Shown in pieces: positions 37,595 through 46,649 of a DNA stretch of 64,000 nt. A model generated the notes under the pieces. It was not told the DNA's origin and did no database searches. It saw nothing but the letters and a program-made list of their open reading frames with translations. The position numbers and the translations under genes were made by a program. The DNA is from Pseudomonadota bacterium (lineage in GTDB: Bacteria > Pseudomonadota > Gammaproteobacteria > Burkholderiales > Burkholderiaceae_C). Each line of letters begins with the position of its first letter. Position 1 is the first letter of the stretch. Location: assembly GCA_023387335.1 (NCBI GenBank), contig JAEWIF010000048.1:95307-159306 (forward strand), read 5' to 3'.

Positions 37595-38281
37595 ATGTTC
37601 GACCGGATCAAGAAGGCATTCACCAAGGAATCCCGCACGGACGCGCTGACGCCCGTCCCCGGGGAGGGGGCGTACGCCCCGATAGCCGACTGGGCACGGT
37701 CGGAGGGCTTCAACTTCTCGCCGATGAGCCGCGGCTTCTCGCTCGAGGGTCCGCTGGCCGGCAGGCCTTGCCGGGTCGAGGTGGGCAAGCCCAGCCGCCC
37801 GTACGTGGTCGGCGAGGAACTGCGCGGCCGCGCCGAGCTGGGCGTCGATCCCGACGTGATGCTGTTGCTGATGAACCGGCCGCTCAAGGACCAGCTGGTG
37901 CGACAGGCCTATGCCCAGTTCACCGACTCGCTGCAGACCAGCGTGGACGGCACCCTGCCGGAAGAGGTCCGCCTGCTGGCCATGTTCGAGGAGGTGGGCT
38001 GGGACAGCATCCCGCGTGCGTTCTGGAGCCGCTACTCGGTGGTGGCCGACGATCGCGCGCACGCGTCGGCGTGGCTGGATGCCGGGATCGCCCAGCAGTT
38101 GCTGGACTGGCCCACGCCGGCGCCGGCGGCGGAACTGCCGTTCATGCTGATGCTGCTGCGCGGCAAGGCCTACCTGCGCATGCAGCACGGGCCCGTGCAC
38201 CTGCCGACCCTGCGCCATGCGATGCAGGTGTTCGGCGCGGTGAGCGAGAGCGCCGCGAAGGCCTTCACCGCGAAGGCCTGA
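37595..38281 (+). CDS. Hypothetical soluble protein
   Basis: A 228-residue protein without signal or membrane segments. It opens with MFDRIKKAFTKES and contains ADWARSEGFNF and a GWDSIPRAFWSRYSVVADD segment; the rest is mixed helix and strand. Similar proteins are frequent hypotheticals in Comamonadaceae, but I know of no function. Divergent from the GST gene (64 bases) and convergent with the acyl-CoA dehydrogenase gene. Confidence 0.7.
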   Translation: MFDRIKKAFTKESRTDALTPVPGEGAYAPIADWARSEGFNFSPMSRGFSLEGPLAGRPCRVEVGKPSRPYVVGEELRGRAELGVDPDVMLLLMNRPLKDQLVRQAYAQFTDSLQTSVDGTLPEEVRLLAMFEEVGWDSIPRAFWSRYSVVADDRAHASAWLDAGIAQQLLDWPTPAPAAELPFMLMLLRGKAYLRMQHGPVHLPTLRHAMQVFGAVSESAAKAFTAKA

Positions 38282-38288
38282 TCGCTTC

Positions 38289-39563
38289 CTAGGCGCCGCG
38301 GGTCACCGCGGCTTCGGCGCTGCGGCCGTAGCTGCCGTACTTGCCCAGCTCCCACTTGGCGATGGCGTTGCGGTGCACCTCGTCCGGGCCGTCGGCGAAG
38401 CGCAGGGTGCGCGCGCCGGCGTAGGCGTAGGCCAGCGGGAAGTCGTCGCTGACGCCGCCGCCGCCGTGCGCCTGCATCGCCCAGTCGATCACCTGGCAGG
38501 CCATGTTGGGCGCCACCACCTTGATCATGGCGATCTCGGTCTTGGCGACCTTGTTGCCGGCCACGTCCATCAGCCAGGCGGCCTTGAGCGTGAGCAGGCG
38601 CGCCATGTCGATCTTGCAGCGGGCCTCGGCGATGCGCTCCTGGGTGACGGTCTGCTGCGCGACGGTCTTGCCGAACGCCACGCGCGAGAGCGAGCGGCGG
38701 CACATCAGCTCGAGCGCGCGCTCGGCCAGGCCGATCAGGCGCATGCAGTGGTGGATGCGGCCGGGGCCCAGGCGCCCCTGGGCGATCTCGAAGCCGCGGC
38801 CTTCGCCCAGCAGCATGTTGCCGGCCGGCACGCGCACGTTCTCGAAGTACATCTCCACGTGGCCGTGCGGCGCGTCGTCGTAACCGAACACGTTGAGCGG
38901 CCGCACGATGCGGATGCCGGGCGTTTCGGCGGGCACGACGATCATGCTCTGCTGCGAATGGCGCGGCGCGTCCGGGTCGGTCTTGCCCATGGTGATGAAC
39001 ACCTTGCAGCGCGGATCGCCCGCGCCGGAGATCCACCACTTGTGGCCGTTGATGACGTATTCGTCGCCCTGGCGCTCGATGCGGGTGCTGATGTTGGTGG
39101 CGTCGGAGGACGCGACCTCGGGCTCGGTCATCGCGAAGGCCGAGCGGATCTTTCCTTCCAGCAGCGGCTTGAGCCACTGGGCCCTGATCGCGTCGCTGCC
39201 GTAGCGCGCGATGGTCTCCATGTTGCCGGTGTCCGGCGCCGAGCAGTTGAACACTTCGGGAGCCCACGGCACGCGGCCCATGATCTCGGCCAGCGGCGCG
39301 TATTCCTGGTTGGTGAGCCCGGCGCCGTGGTACCCGGAGGCCTCGGCCGTGTCCTTGGGCAGGAACAGGTTCCACAGGCCGGCGGACTGCGCCTTGGCCT
39401 TGAGGTCGTCGATCACCTTGAGATGGGTCCAGCGGCGGCCGGCCTCGGTGTTGGCCTGCAGCTCGTCGTGGTAGGCCTTCTCGCTGGGATAGACGTGGTC
39501 GTCCATGAACTTCAGGAGCCGGGCCTGCAGTTCGCGGGTCTTGGGGGAGTACTCGAAGTCCAT
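38289..39563 (-). CDS. Acyl-CoA dehydrogenase, ACAD10/11-like
   Basis: A 424-residue flavoenzyme. FAD- and substrate-binding strings are visible: FAMTEPEVASSDATNI, KWWISGAGDPRCKVF, QGRLGPGRIHHCMRLIGLAERAL and the C-terminal catalytic-face segment QAHGGGGVSDDFPLAYAYAGARTLRFADGPDEVH. These resemble ACAD10/11 enzymes. The gene follows the phosphotransferase gene by 26 bases; in ACAD11 the two activities are fused. In that family the kinase phosphorylates a 4-hydroxyacyl-CoA and the dehydrogenase domain eliminates phosphate. That reaction here is an inference. Confidence 0.9.
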   Translation of the reverse strand: MDFEYSPKTRELQARLLKFMDDHVYPSEKAYHDELQANTEAGRRWTHLKVIDDLKAKAQSAGLWNLFLPKDTAEASGYHGAGLTNQEYAPLAEIMGRVPWAPEVFNCSAPDTGNMETIARYGSDAIRAQWLKPLLEGKIRSAFAMTEPEVASSDATNISTRIERQGDEYVINGHKWWISGAGDPRCKVFITMGKTDPDAPRHSQQSMIVVPAETPGIRIVRPLNVFGYDDAPHGHVEMYFENVRVPAGNMLLGEGRGFEIAQGRLGPGRIHHCMRLIGLAERALELMCRRSLSRVAFGKTVAQQTVTQERIAEARCKIDMARLLTLKAAWLMDVAGNKVAKTEIAMIKVVAPNMACQVIDWAMQAHGGGGVSDDFPLAYAYAGARTLRFADGPDEVHRNAIAKWELGKYGSYGRSAEAAVTRGA

Positions 39564-39589
39564 GGATGCCTTTCGGAAAGGAAGTGGGG

Positions 39590-40693
39590 TCAGGCCTTCT
39601 GGGCGAACTGCCAGGCGAGTTCGGCCATCGGGCGCGCGCTGGCGCCGGAGGCGGCGGCCTGGGCGCTGGAGGCGGTGCCGGCTTCCACCCGCTTGGCGAT
39701 GCCCTGCAGGATGGCGGCGATGCGGAACATGTTGTAGGCCAGGTAGAAGTTCCAGTCGGCCTTGAGGTCGGCGACGCTGGCCAGGCCGGTGCGGTCGCAG
39801 TAGCGGCGGATGTACTCGTCTTCCGACGGGATGCCCAGCGCCGCGATGTCCAGCCCGCCGATGCCGCGGAACGAGCCGTGCGGGATATGCCACGCCATGC
39901 AGTGGTAGCTGAAGTCGGCAAGCGGATGGCCCAGCGTCGACAGCTCCCAGTCGAGCACCGCGATCACGCGCGGCCGGTCGGCGTCGAACATCAGGTTGTC
40001 CAGGCGGTAGTCGCCATGGACGATGGAGACCTTGCTCTCGTCGCGCGCCGCCGCCGGGATGTGCGCGGGCAGCCACTCGACCAGCTTCTCCATCGCGGGG
40101 ATGGGCTGGCTCATCGGGCCGGCGCCGTCGGTGGATGCCTTGTACTGCTTGCTCCAGCGGCCGATCTGGCGCTCGAAGTAGTTGCCGGGCTTGCCGTAGC
40201 CGGCCAGGCCGCGCTCGGCGAAGTTCACCGTGTGCAGCGCCGCGATGACGCGGTTCATCTCGTCGTAGATCTCGCCGCGCTGCTCGGGCGTGAGGCCGGG
40301 CAGGGCCTGGTCCCACAGCACGCGGCCCTGCATGAACTCCATGACGTAGAAGGCGCGGCCGATCACCGACTCGTCCTCGCACAGGCAGAACATGCGCGGC
40401 ACCGGCACGCCGGTGCCGGCCAGGCCGGTCATCACCGCGAACTCGCGCTCGATGGCGTGGGCCGAGGGCAGCAGCTTCGCGACCGGACCGGGCTTGGACC
40501 GCATCACGTAGCTGCGCGTGGGCGTGACCAGCTTGTAGGTGGGATTGGACTGGCCGCCCTTGAACATCTCCACCGAGAGCGGGCCTTCGAAGGCGGGAAG
40601 GTTCTTCTGCAGCCACGCGGTGAGCGCCGCGACGTCGAAGGCATGCTTGCCCTCGACCGGCCGGGTACCGACGAAATGGTCGAATTCGCTCAT
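39590..40693 (-). CDS. APH/ChoK-family phosphotransferase, ACAD10/11 kinase-type
   Basis: A 367-residue kinase of the aminoglycoside-phosphotransferase fold. The glycine/lysine region (FKGGQSNPTYKLV), catalytic loop VHGDYRLDNLMF and metal-binding DWELSTLGHPLADFSYH are intact. In ACAD10/11 and the bacterial levulinate pathway (LvaA) such kinases phosphorylate 4-hydroxyacyl-CoA. It starts with an ATGA overlap with the Crp/Fnr gene stop and lies upstream of the acyl-CoA dehydrogenase gene, so all three are coupled. It is unlikely to confer drug resistance. Confidence 0.88.
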   Translation of the reverse strand: MSEFDHFVGTRPVEGKHAFDVAALTAWLQKNLPAFEGPLSVEMFKGGQSNPTYKLVTPTRSYVMRSKPGPVAKLLPSAHAIEREFAVMTGLAGTGVPVPRMFCLCEDESVIGRAFYVMEFMQGRVLWDQALPGLTPEQRGEIYDEMNRVIAALHTVNFAERGLAGYGKPGNYFERQIGRWSKQYKASTDGAGPMSQPIPAMEKLVEWLPAHIPAAARDESKVSIVHGDYRLDNLMFDADRPRVIAVLDWELSTLGHPLADFSYHCMAWHIPHGSFRGIGGLDIAALGIPSEDEYIRRYCDRTGLASVADLKADWNFYLAYNMFRIAAILQGIAKRVEAGTASSAQAAASGASARPMAELAWQFAQKA

Positions 40694-41412
40694 CAGCTGT
40701 CAGCCTCCACGATGCGCATCAATGCGTCCCTGTTGCGCACCACCAGCCCGCCGGGCTCGATGCGGATCACCTCTTCCCGTTCCATGGCCTTGAGTTCCTG
40801 GTTGACCCGCTGGCGCGACGCGCCCAGCAGCTGGGCCAGCTCTTCCTGCGCCAGGTGCAGGCCGATGCGCAGCTCGTTGCCGTTGGACAGCTGCGGCACG
40901 CCGTAGCTGCGCGCCAGGTGCACCAGCTGCTTGGCCAGGCGCGCCCGCAGCGGCAGGGTGTTGAGGTCTTCCACCAGGCCGAACAGCTGGCGGATGCGGC
41001 GCGAATGCAGCCGCAGCAGCGCCTCGTACAGCTCCACGTGCGCGGCCAGGATCTTGCGGAAGTCGGCCGTGGCCACGCACACCAGCGTGGTGTCGCCGTG
41101 CGCGTAGGCATCGTGGGTGCGCCGGTCGCCGTCGAAGATCGCCACGTCGCCGAACCAGATGCCCGGCTCCACGTAGGTCAGCGTGATCTGCTTGCCCGTG
41201 ATCGAGGTGGAGCTCACCCGCACCGCGCCGCGCGCGCACGCCACCCAGTCGGTCGACGGATCGCCGCGCGCGGTGATCAGGTCGCCGTCCTTGTAGCGTT
41301 TGACGTAGGCGCATCGCAGGATGTCGTGGCGGAGGGAGGGGGAGAGCGAGGAGAACCAGCGGCCGCCGTTGATCGCCTCGCGTTCCTCGATGGTAAGAAT
41401 GGGCTCGTCCAT
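40693..41412 (-). CDS. Crp/Fnr-family transcriptional regulator
   Basis: A 239-residue regulator with an N-terminal cyclic-nucleotide-binding-type beta-barrel (KDGDLITARGDPSTDW, GIWFGDVAIFDGDRRTHDAYA) and a C-terminal winged helix (LAQEELAQLLGASRQRVNQELKAMEREEVI). The cysteines of an FNR-type iron-sulfur cluster are not evident, so it is more like Crp than Fnr. The gene lies inside the leftward catabolic run, between the hydratase and the kinase, and probably regulates it. Confidence 0.9.
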   Translation of the reverse strand: MDEPILTIEEREAINGGRWFSSLSPSLRHDILRCAYVKRYKDGDLITARGDPSTDWVACARGAVRVSSTSITGKQITLTYVEPGIWFGDVAIFDGDRRTHDAYAHGDTTLVCVATADFRKILAAHVELYEALLRLHSRRIRQLFGLVEDLNTLPLRARLAKQLVHLARSYGVPQLSNGNELRIGLHLAQEELAQLLGASRQRVNQELKAMEREEVIRIEPGGLVVRNRDALMRIVEADS

Positions 41413-41441
41413 GGTCTGTCCTGTCAGCGACTCGAACGGGC

Positions 41442-42221
41442 TCAGCCGTAGCGCGGCTTCTCCTTGGCCAGGAAGGCTGCGATGCCGATGCCGCCGTTCG
41501 GGTGGTGCAGGTTGCGCACGAAATGGTCGCGCTCGGCGGCCAGCTGCTGGTGCAGGGTGGCGCCGGCGGCTTCGTTCATCAGGTCCTTGATGCTCGCCAG
41601 TGAATTGGGGGCGCGCGCGTTCAGGCGCTCCGCCAGGGCCAGCGCTTCGGTGAGCGCCGCGCCTTCGGCCACCACGCGGTTGACCACGCCCAGCACGTGC
41701 AGGCGCTCGGGCGTGATGCGCTCGGCGCCCATCAGCAGCTCACTGGCCAATTGGCGGGGCAGGGCGCGCGCCAGCGACCAGGTGCCGCCGCCGTCGGGCG
41801 ACAGCGCGACGCTGCTGTAGGCCATCACGAAGACCGAATTGCCCGCGGCCACGATGAAGTCGCAGGCCAGCGCGAGCGAGAAGCCGGCGCCGGCCGCCGC
41901 GCCCTCGACCGCGGCGATCACCGGCTTGGGAAAGGCGCGGATCGCCTCGATCCATCCGTGCAGGCCCTCGATGCTCTGGGCCTGCACTTCGGGCGGCTGC
42001 TGGCGATTGGCCTGCAGCCGCTGCAGGTTGCCGCCGGCGCAGAAGGTGCCGCCCTCGCCGGTGATGACCACGCTGCGCACTTCGGGCGAGGTCTCCGCGA
42101 TGTTCAGCGCCTCGACGCCCGCCGCGTAGATCTCGGGCCCGAGCGCGTTGCGCTGCTCGGGGTTGCGGATGGTGAGCACCATGGTGGCGCCCTGGCTGGT
42201 GCTGCGCAGTTCCGCTGCCAT
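41442..42221 (-). CDS. Enoyl-CoA hydratase/isomerase family protein
   Basis: A 259-residue crotonase-fold enzyme. The oxyanion-hole strings GGTFCAGGNLQRL and PVIAAVEGAAAGAGFSLALACDF are present. The usual first catalytic Glu of crotonase is not obvious (ALSPDGGGTWSLARALPRQ), as in PaaG-like isomerases and the alternative oxepin-CoA hydrolases. It starts one base after the stop of the hydroxyacyl-CoA dehydrogenase gene. A role in aromatic or fatty-acid beta-oxidation is inferred. Confidence 0.88.
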   Translation of the reverse strand: MAAELRSTSQGATMVLTIRNPEQRNALGPEIYAAGVEALNIAETSPEVRSVVITGEGGTFCAGGNLQRLQANRQQPPEVQAQSIEGLHGWIEAIRAFPKPVIAAVEGAAAGAGFSLALACDFIVAAGNSVFVMAYSSVALSPDGGGTWSLARALPRQLASELLMGAERITPERLHVLGVVNRVVAEGAALTEALALAERLNARAPNSLASIKDLMNEAAGATLHQQLAAERDHFVRNLHHPNGGIGIAAFLAKEKPRYG

Positions 42222-42222
42222 G

Positions 42223-43746
42223 TCAGCTCTCCTCTTGCAGCAGCGACAGGCCGATGGCGCCGCGGCGGCGCAGCCAGGGGCTGGGGCGGTAGCGCGGGTC
42301 GCCGTACACGGTCTGCAGGTTGAACAGCACTTCGAGGATGTTGGCCGGGCCCCAGCGGTTGCCCATGGCCAGCGGTCCCATCGGATAGCCCAGGCCCAGC
42401 GTCACCGCGGTCTCCAGGTCCTGCGGCGAGCAGATGCGCTGCTGGCAGATGTCGCTGGCGATGTTGACGATGGCGGCCACCACGCGCTGGGTGACGAAGC
42501 CGGCCGAGTCGCGGATGACGCTCACCGCCTTGCCGTCGCGCGCGAAGAGGGCATGCGCGGCATCGCGCATGTCGGCGCGCGTCGCGGGGTTGGTGGCGAG
42601 CACGCGCCGCTTGGTCGCGGCGTCCTCGACCAGCATGTCGATGCCGATGGTGCGCGCCGGGTCCAGGCGTTCGACCACGGCCACGGTCGTGACGTCGAAG
42701 CCGAGCGGCGCCACCAGCGACAGCGCGTTGGACGACGGCGATTGGCCGGTCTCGATCTTCGCGCCCAGCTCCTTGAGCAGCTGGTACAGCTCCTGGCGGC
42801 GCGCGGCGCGGGTCGAGACCCACACCGGCGGCAGCTCGTCCACCGTGGGTACCGCGGGCTCGGGCGCGACCTGCGGCTTGCCGTCGGCGTAGCGGTAGAA
42901 GCCCTCGCCGGTCTTGCGGCCGAGCACGTTGCCGGCGAGCCGCTGCGCGGCGATGGCGCTCGGGCGGTAGCGCGGCTCGTCGTAGTACTGGTGGTAGATC
43001 GACTCCATCACCGGGTGCGAGACGTCCAGGCCGGTGAGGTCGAGCAGCTCGAACGGGCCCAGCCTGAAGCCGACCTGGTCGCGCAGGATGCGGTCGATGG
43101 TGGCGAAGTCGGCCACGCCTTCGCTGACGATGCGAAGCGCCTCGGTGCCGTATGCGCGGCCCGCGTGGTTGACGATGAAGCCCGGCGTGTCCTGCGCCCG
43201 CACCGGCGTGTGGCCCATCTGGCGCGCGAAGGCGGCCAGGCCGTCGCAGACGGAAGCGTCGGTCTTGAGGCCGGCGATGACCTCGACCACCTTCATCAGC
43301 GGCACCGGGTTGAAGAAGTGGTAGCCGGCCACGCGCTGCGGCCGCTCCAGGCCGGCGGCGATGGCGGTGACCGAGAGCGAGGAGGTGTTGGTGGCCAGCA
43401 CCGCGTCGGGGCCGACGATCGTCTCGAGGCGGCTGAAGAGCTCCTTCTTGACGTCGAGCCGTTCGACGACGGCCTCGACCACCAGGTTGCAGCCAGCCAG
43501 CGCGGACAGGTCGTCGGCGGCGACCAGGCGGGCCTTGCAGGCCTGCACGGCGGCGGCGTCCATCCGGCCTTTCTCCTGCAGGCGGTCCCACTGGCTACCG
43601 ATGTCCTGCAGCGCCTTGGCCACCGCGGCCGGCTGCGTGTCGTAAAGGCGAACCTGGCTGCCGGCCTGGGCGGCGATCTGCGCGATGCCGCGACCCATCG
43701 CGCCGGCGCCCACGACGGCGACCGTCTCGTACGTTGCTGTTTGCAT
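42223..43746 (-). CDS. 3-hydroxyacyl-CoA dehydrogenase, PaaH-like
   Basis: A 507-residue NAD-dependent enzyme. The Rossmann motif VAVVGAGAMGRGIAQIAAQAG opens the protein, with NTSSLSVTAIAAGLERPQRVAGYHFFNPVPLMKVVEVI (catalytic His in HFFNP) and two copies of the C-terminal dimerisation domain (near residues 185-280 and 405-505). Duplicated C-terminal domains are typical of PaaH/phenylacetate-type enzymes. It precedes the hydratase gene, forming the second half of a beta-oxidation spiral. Confidence 0.9.
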   Translation of the reverse strand: MQTATYETVAVVGAGAMGRGIAQIAAQAGSQVRLYDTQPAAVAKALQDIGSQWDRLQEKGRMDAAAVQACKARLVAADDLSALAGCNLVVEAVVERLDVKKELFSRLETIVGPDAVLATNTSSLSVTAIAAGLERPQRVAGYHFFNPVPLMKVVEVIAGLKTDASVCDGLAAFARQMGHTPVRAQDTPGFIVNHAGRAYGTEALRIVSEGVADFATIDRILRDQVGFRLGPFELLDLTGLDVSHPVMESIYHQYYDEPRYRPSAIAAQRLAGNVLGRKTGEGFYRYADGKPQVAPEPAVPTVDELPPVWVSTRAARRQELYQLLKELGAKIETGQSPSSNALSLVAPLGFDVTTVAVVERLDPARTIGIDMLVEDAATKRRVLATNPATRADMRDAAHALFARDGKAVSVIRDSAGFVTQRVVAAIVNIASDICQQRICSPQDLETAVTLGLGYPMGPLAMGNRWGPANILEVLFNLQTVYGDPRYRPSPWLRRRGAIGLSLLQEES

Positions 43747-43804
43747 GCGAGGGATTATCCGGCAGCGCTTTCGGCGCGCCCGGCCGCGCAGGCGTGCGCG
43801 CAGC

Positions 43805-44998
43805 TCAGCGTGCGGCCGGCGAAGCGGGAACGGGATGCGCCTCTTTCCTCGCGGCGCGCGCGGCCAGCACGCTGAGGGCCATCGCGGCCAGCAGTGCCAC
43901 CAACCCGGCCCAGTGCAGCACGCCGAAGCCGGCGTTCAGGATGAGCCAGCCGCCGCCGGCGGCGCCGATGGCCTGGCCCGCGTACAGCGCGGAGGAGTTG
44001 AGCGCGATGGAGGCCGAGGCCAGCGTGGGGGCCAGGCCCACGAGCCGCGCCTGCTGCGCGGAGTTGGAGGCGAAGCAGCCCAGGCCCCAGGGCACCAGCA
44101 CGATCGCCGCGAGCAGCAGGCTGACCGACGCGAGCGGCCAGGCGATGAAGCCAACGGCCATGAGCGCGACCGAGATCAGCACGGCGCGGTCGGCGCCGAT
44201 GCGGTCGATGTGGCGCGACATCAGCACGTTGCCCAGGAAGCCGAAGGCGCCGAAGCACATGAACAGCAGGCTGGTGACCCCCGCCGACGCATTCAGCATC
44301 TGGCGGAAGAACGGCGCCAGGTAGGAAAGCAGCACGAACTGGCCGGCCGCGTACAGCACGGTGACGGCGATGCACAGCATCAGCGGCCGCGAGGCGAATG
44401 TCCGGCCCCAGGCCTCGCGCGAGAGCGCGGGCGGCCGCACGCCGTCGGGCAGGGTGCGCCAGACCCAGGCCGCGCTGGCCAGCGAGAGCACGGCGATCAG
44501 GCCGAAGGCCGCTCGCCAGCCGAGCGTGCCGCCGATGTAGGCCGCCATTGGCAGGCCCAGCACCGAGGCCAGCGACCAGCCCACGAAGATGAAGGTGATG
44601 GCGCGCCCGCGTTCCTGCGGCGGCACCAGCAGCCCGACGCAGGACGCGGCCTGCGGCGTGAAGATCGCCGGCGAGATCACGGCGATCGCCCGCAGCGGCA
44701 GCAGCGACGCAAGGTTCGGGGCGGCGGCGCAGGCCAGGTGCAGCAGCGCGTACCAGAGCATGGAGAGGGCGAGCAGCCGGCGCCGGTCCCAGCCGGCGAC
44801 CACGGCCGCGAGCAGCGGCGCGCCCAGGCACATGACGACGCCGCCGACGGTGATCAGCTGGCCCGCGCCGGCGACCGGCACGTTCAGGTCGGCGCTGATC
44901 TCGTTGAGCGTGCCCGGCACCACCATCACGCCGGCGCCGATGACGAAGTTGCCGAACAGCAGCGGCCACAGCACCGGCGGCAGCGGCGCGCGGGCCAT
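43805..44998 (-). CDS. MFS transporter
   Basis: A 397-residue, about 12-helix major-facilitator protein of the DHA1/AraJ type. Motif A is degenerate in the first loop (GAPLLAAVVAGWDRRRLL), and the GWRAAFGLIAVLSL segment is typical of DHA1 drug or sugar exporters. It lies six bases after the 2-hydroxyacid dehydrogenase gene and 58 bases before paaH, so it may belong to the run. Substrate unknown; uptake of a carboxylic acid would fit the neighbours. Confidence 0.9.
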   Translation of the reverse strand: MARAPLPPVLWPLLFGNFVIGAGVMVVPGTLNEISADLNVPVAGAGQLITVGGVVMCLGAPLLAAVVAGWDRRRLLALSMLWYALLHLACAAAPNLASLLPLRAIAVISPAIFTPQAASCVGLLVPPQERGRAITFIFVGWSLASVLGLPMAAYIGGTLGWRAAFGLIAVLSLASAAWVWRTLPDGVRPPALSREAWGRTFASRPLMLCIAVTVLYAAGQFVLLSYLAPFFRQMLNASAGVTSLLFMCFGAFGFLGNVLMSRHIDRIGADRAVLISVALMAVGFIAWPLASVSLLLAAIVLVPWGLGCFASNSAQQARLVGLAPTLASASIALNSSALYAGQAIGAAGGGWLILNAGFGVLHWAGLVALLAAMALSVLAARAARKEAHPVPASPAAR

Positions 44999-45004
44999 GG
45001 AGGA

Positions 45005-46012
45005 CTAGCGCCTCACCTGCAGCGCGGCCGGGTTGACCACGTTGGTCGGGTGCCCCTCGATGAAATTCACCACGTTCTCGAAGGCGGCGCCGAAGTACAG
45101 CTCGTAGCTGTCGAGCTCGACGTAGCCGATGTGCGGCGTGCAGATGCAATTCTCCAGCCGCAGCAGGGCGTGGCCCTGCAGGATGGGTTCGCTCTCGAAC
45201 ACGTCCACGGCCGCCATGCCCGGCCGGCCGCGGTTCAGCGCGGTGATCAGCGCGTCCTGCTCGATCAGCTCGGCGCGCGAGGTGTTGACGAAGAGCGACG
45301 TCGGCTTCATGCGGCCGAAGTCTTCCAGGCGGACGATGCCGGCGGTCTCTTCATTGAGCCGCAGGTGCAGGCTGAGCACGTCGCTCTCGGCGAACAGCTG
45401 CTCGCGGCTCTCGGCGGCGATGTGGCCGTCGGCCTCGGCGCGCGAGCGCGAGCCTTCGCGGCCCCACACCATCACGCGCATGCCGAAGGCGCGCCCGTAG
45501 CCGGCGACCAGCTGGCCGATCTTGCCGTAGCCCCAGATGCCCAGCGTCTTGCCCTTGAGCACCATGCCCAGGCCGAAGTTGACCGGCATCGAGCCGGACT
45601 TCATGCCCGACTGCTGCCAGCCGCCGTGCTTGAGCGTCTGGATGTACTGCGGCAGCCGCCGCATGGCCGTCATGATGAGGGCCCAGGCGAGTTCGGCGGG
45701 CGCCACCGGCGAGCCCACGCCTTCGGTCACGACGATGCCGCGCTCGGTGCAGGCTTCGACGTCCACGTGGCCGCCGACGCGGCCGGTCTGCGAGATCAGT
45801 TTGAGTCGGGGAAGCTTTTCCAGCAGCTGGCGCGTGATGTGGCTGCGCTCGCGGATCAGGACGATGACGTCCGCGTCGCGCAGGCGCACGGACAGCTGTC
45901 CGACGCCCTTGACCGTGTTCGTGTACACCTTGGCGGGATAGGCCTCGAGCTTGGCCGCGCACTTCAGCTTGCGAACGGCGTCCTGGTAGTCGTCGAGGAT
46001 CACGATGTTCAT
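45005..46012 (-). CDS. D-2-hydroxyacid dehydrogenase family protein
   Basis: A 335-residue NAD(P)-dependent dehydrogenase. The Rossmann motif LGIWGYGKIGQLVAGYGRAFGM sits near residue 155, and the motif FVNTSRAELIEQDALITAL and the catalytic His in CTPHIGYVELDSYE are visible. Substrates of this group range from glycerate and phosphoglycerate to other 2-hydroxy acids and cannot be chosen here. First gene of a seven-gene leftward run. Confidence 0.9.
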   Translation of the reverse strand: MNIVILDDYQDAVRKLKCAAKLEAYPAKVYTNTVKGVGQLSVRLRDADVIVLIRERSHITRQLLEKLPRLKLISQTGRVGGHVDVEACTERGIVVTEGVGSPVAPAELAWALIMTAMRRLPQYIQTLKHGGWQQSGMKSGSMPVNFGLGMVLKGKTLGIWGYGKIGQLVAGYGRAFGMRVMVWGREGSRSRAEADGHIAAESREQLFAESDVLSLHLRLNEETAGIVRLEDFGRMKPTSLFVNTSRAELIEQDALITALNRGRPGMAAVDVFESEPILQGHALLRLENCICTPHIGYVELDSYELYFGAAFENVVNFIEGHPTNVVNPAALQVRR

Positions 46013-46119
46013 GGCGCGATTGTGCCCTGCGGGTGTGACCTGTTTCCGGCAGAGTTGACAGGGCGCCGCTAGCATGGCGCCCTCGCAATCCACAACCACT
46101 ACCCGAAGGAGAAACCTCG

Positions 46120-46632
46120 ATGGCGATTTCCATGTCCTCGGCCAGCCTGCCGGTCTTCCGCACCATGCTGGGCAACCTGTCCCACCTGCTCGAGAAGGGA
46201 CAGGCGCACGCGCAGGCGCGCAAGTTCGATCCGCAGGTGCTGGTGACCTACCGCCTGGCGCCGGACATGCTGCCCTTCAGCCGCCAGATCCAGATCGCCT
46301 GCGACGCCGCCAAGAACGGCGTGGCCCGCATCTCCGGCGTGGAAGCGCCGAGGTTCGAGGACAACGAGGCCACCTTCGACGAGCTGCGCGCGCGCATCGC
46401 CAAGACGCTGGCTTGGCTGGACACCGTGCCGGCGGAGAAACTGAACGGCACGGAGGACAAGGAGATCACCTTCCCGGTGGGCCGCGAGTCGACGCGCACC
46501 ATGAAGGGCGAGGCCTACCTGAAGCACTGGGTGCTGCCCAACCTCTTTTTCCACGTCACGACCGCGTACGCGATCCTGCGGCACAACGGGGTCGACCTGG
46601 GCAAGGCCGACTACCTGGCCGGCGCGCAGTAG
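46120..46632 (+). CDS. DUF1993 family protein
   Basis: A 170-residue helical protein. It has the DUF1993 start (SASLPVFRTMLGNLSHLLEKGQAHAQ), a LAPDMLPFSRQIQIACDAAKNGVARISG segment and the tail NLFFHVTTAYAILRHNGVDLGKADYL. The fold resembles DinB-like four-helix bundles. No function is established. It stands alone, rightward. Confidence 0.87.
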   Translation: MAISMSSASLPVFRTMLGNLSHLLEKGQAHAQARKFDPQVLVTYRLAPDMLPFSRQIQIACDAAKNGVARISGVEAPRFEDNEATFDELRARIAKTLAWLDTVPAEKLNGTEDKEITFPVGRESTRTMKGEAYLKHWVLPNLFFHVTTAYAILRHNGVDLGKADYLAGAQ

Positions 46633-46649
46633 GCGCACCTGGCCTGAGG

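Noticed and set aside
39590..40693. Aminoglycoside resistance gene
   Set aside because: The fold is APH-like, but its sequence and its place beside an acyl-CoA dehydrogenase fit the ACAD10/11 kinase group.
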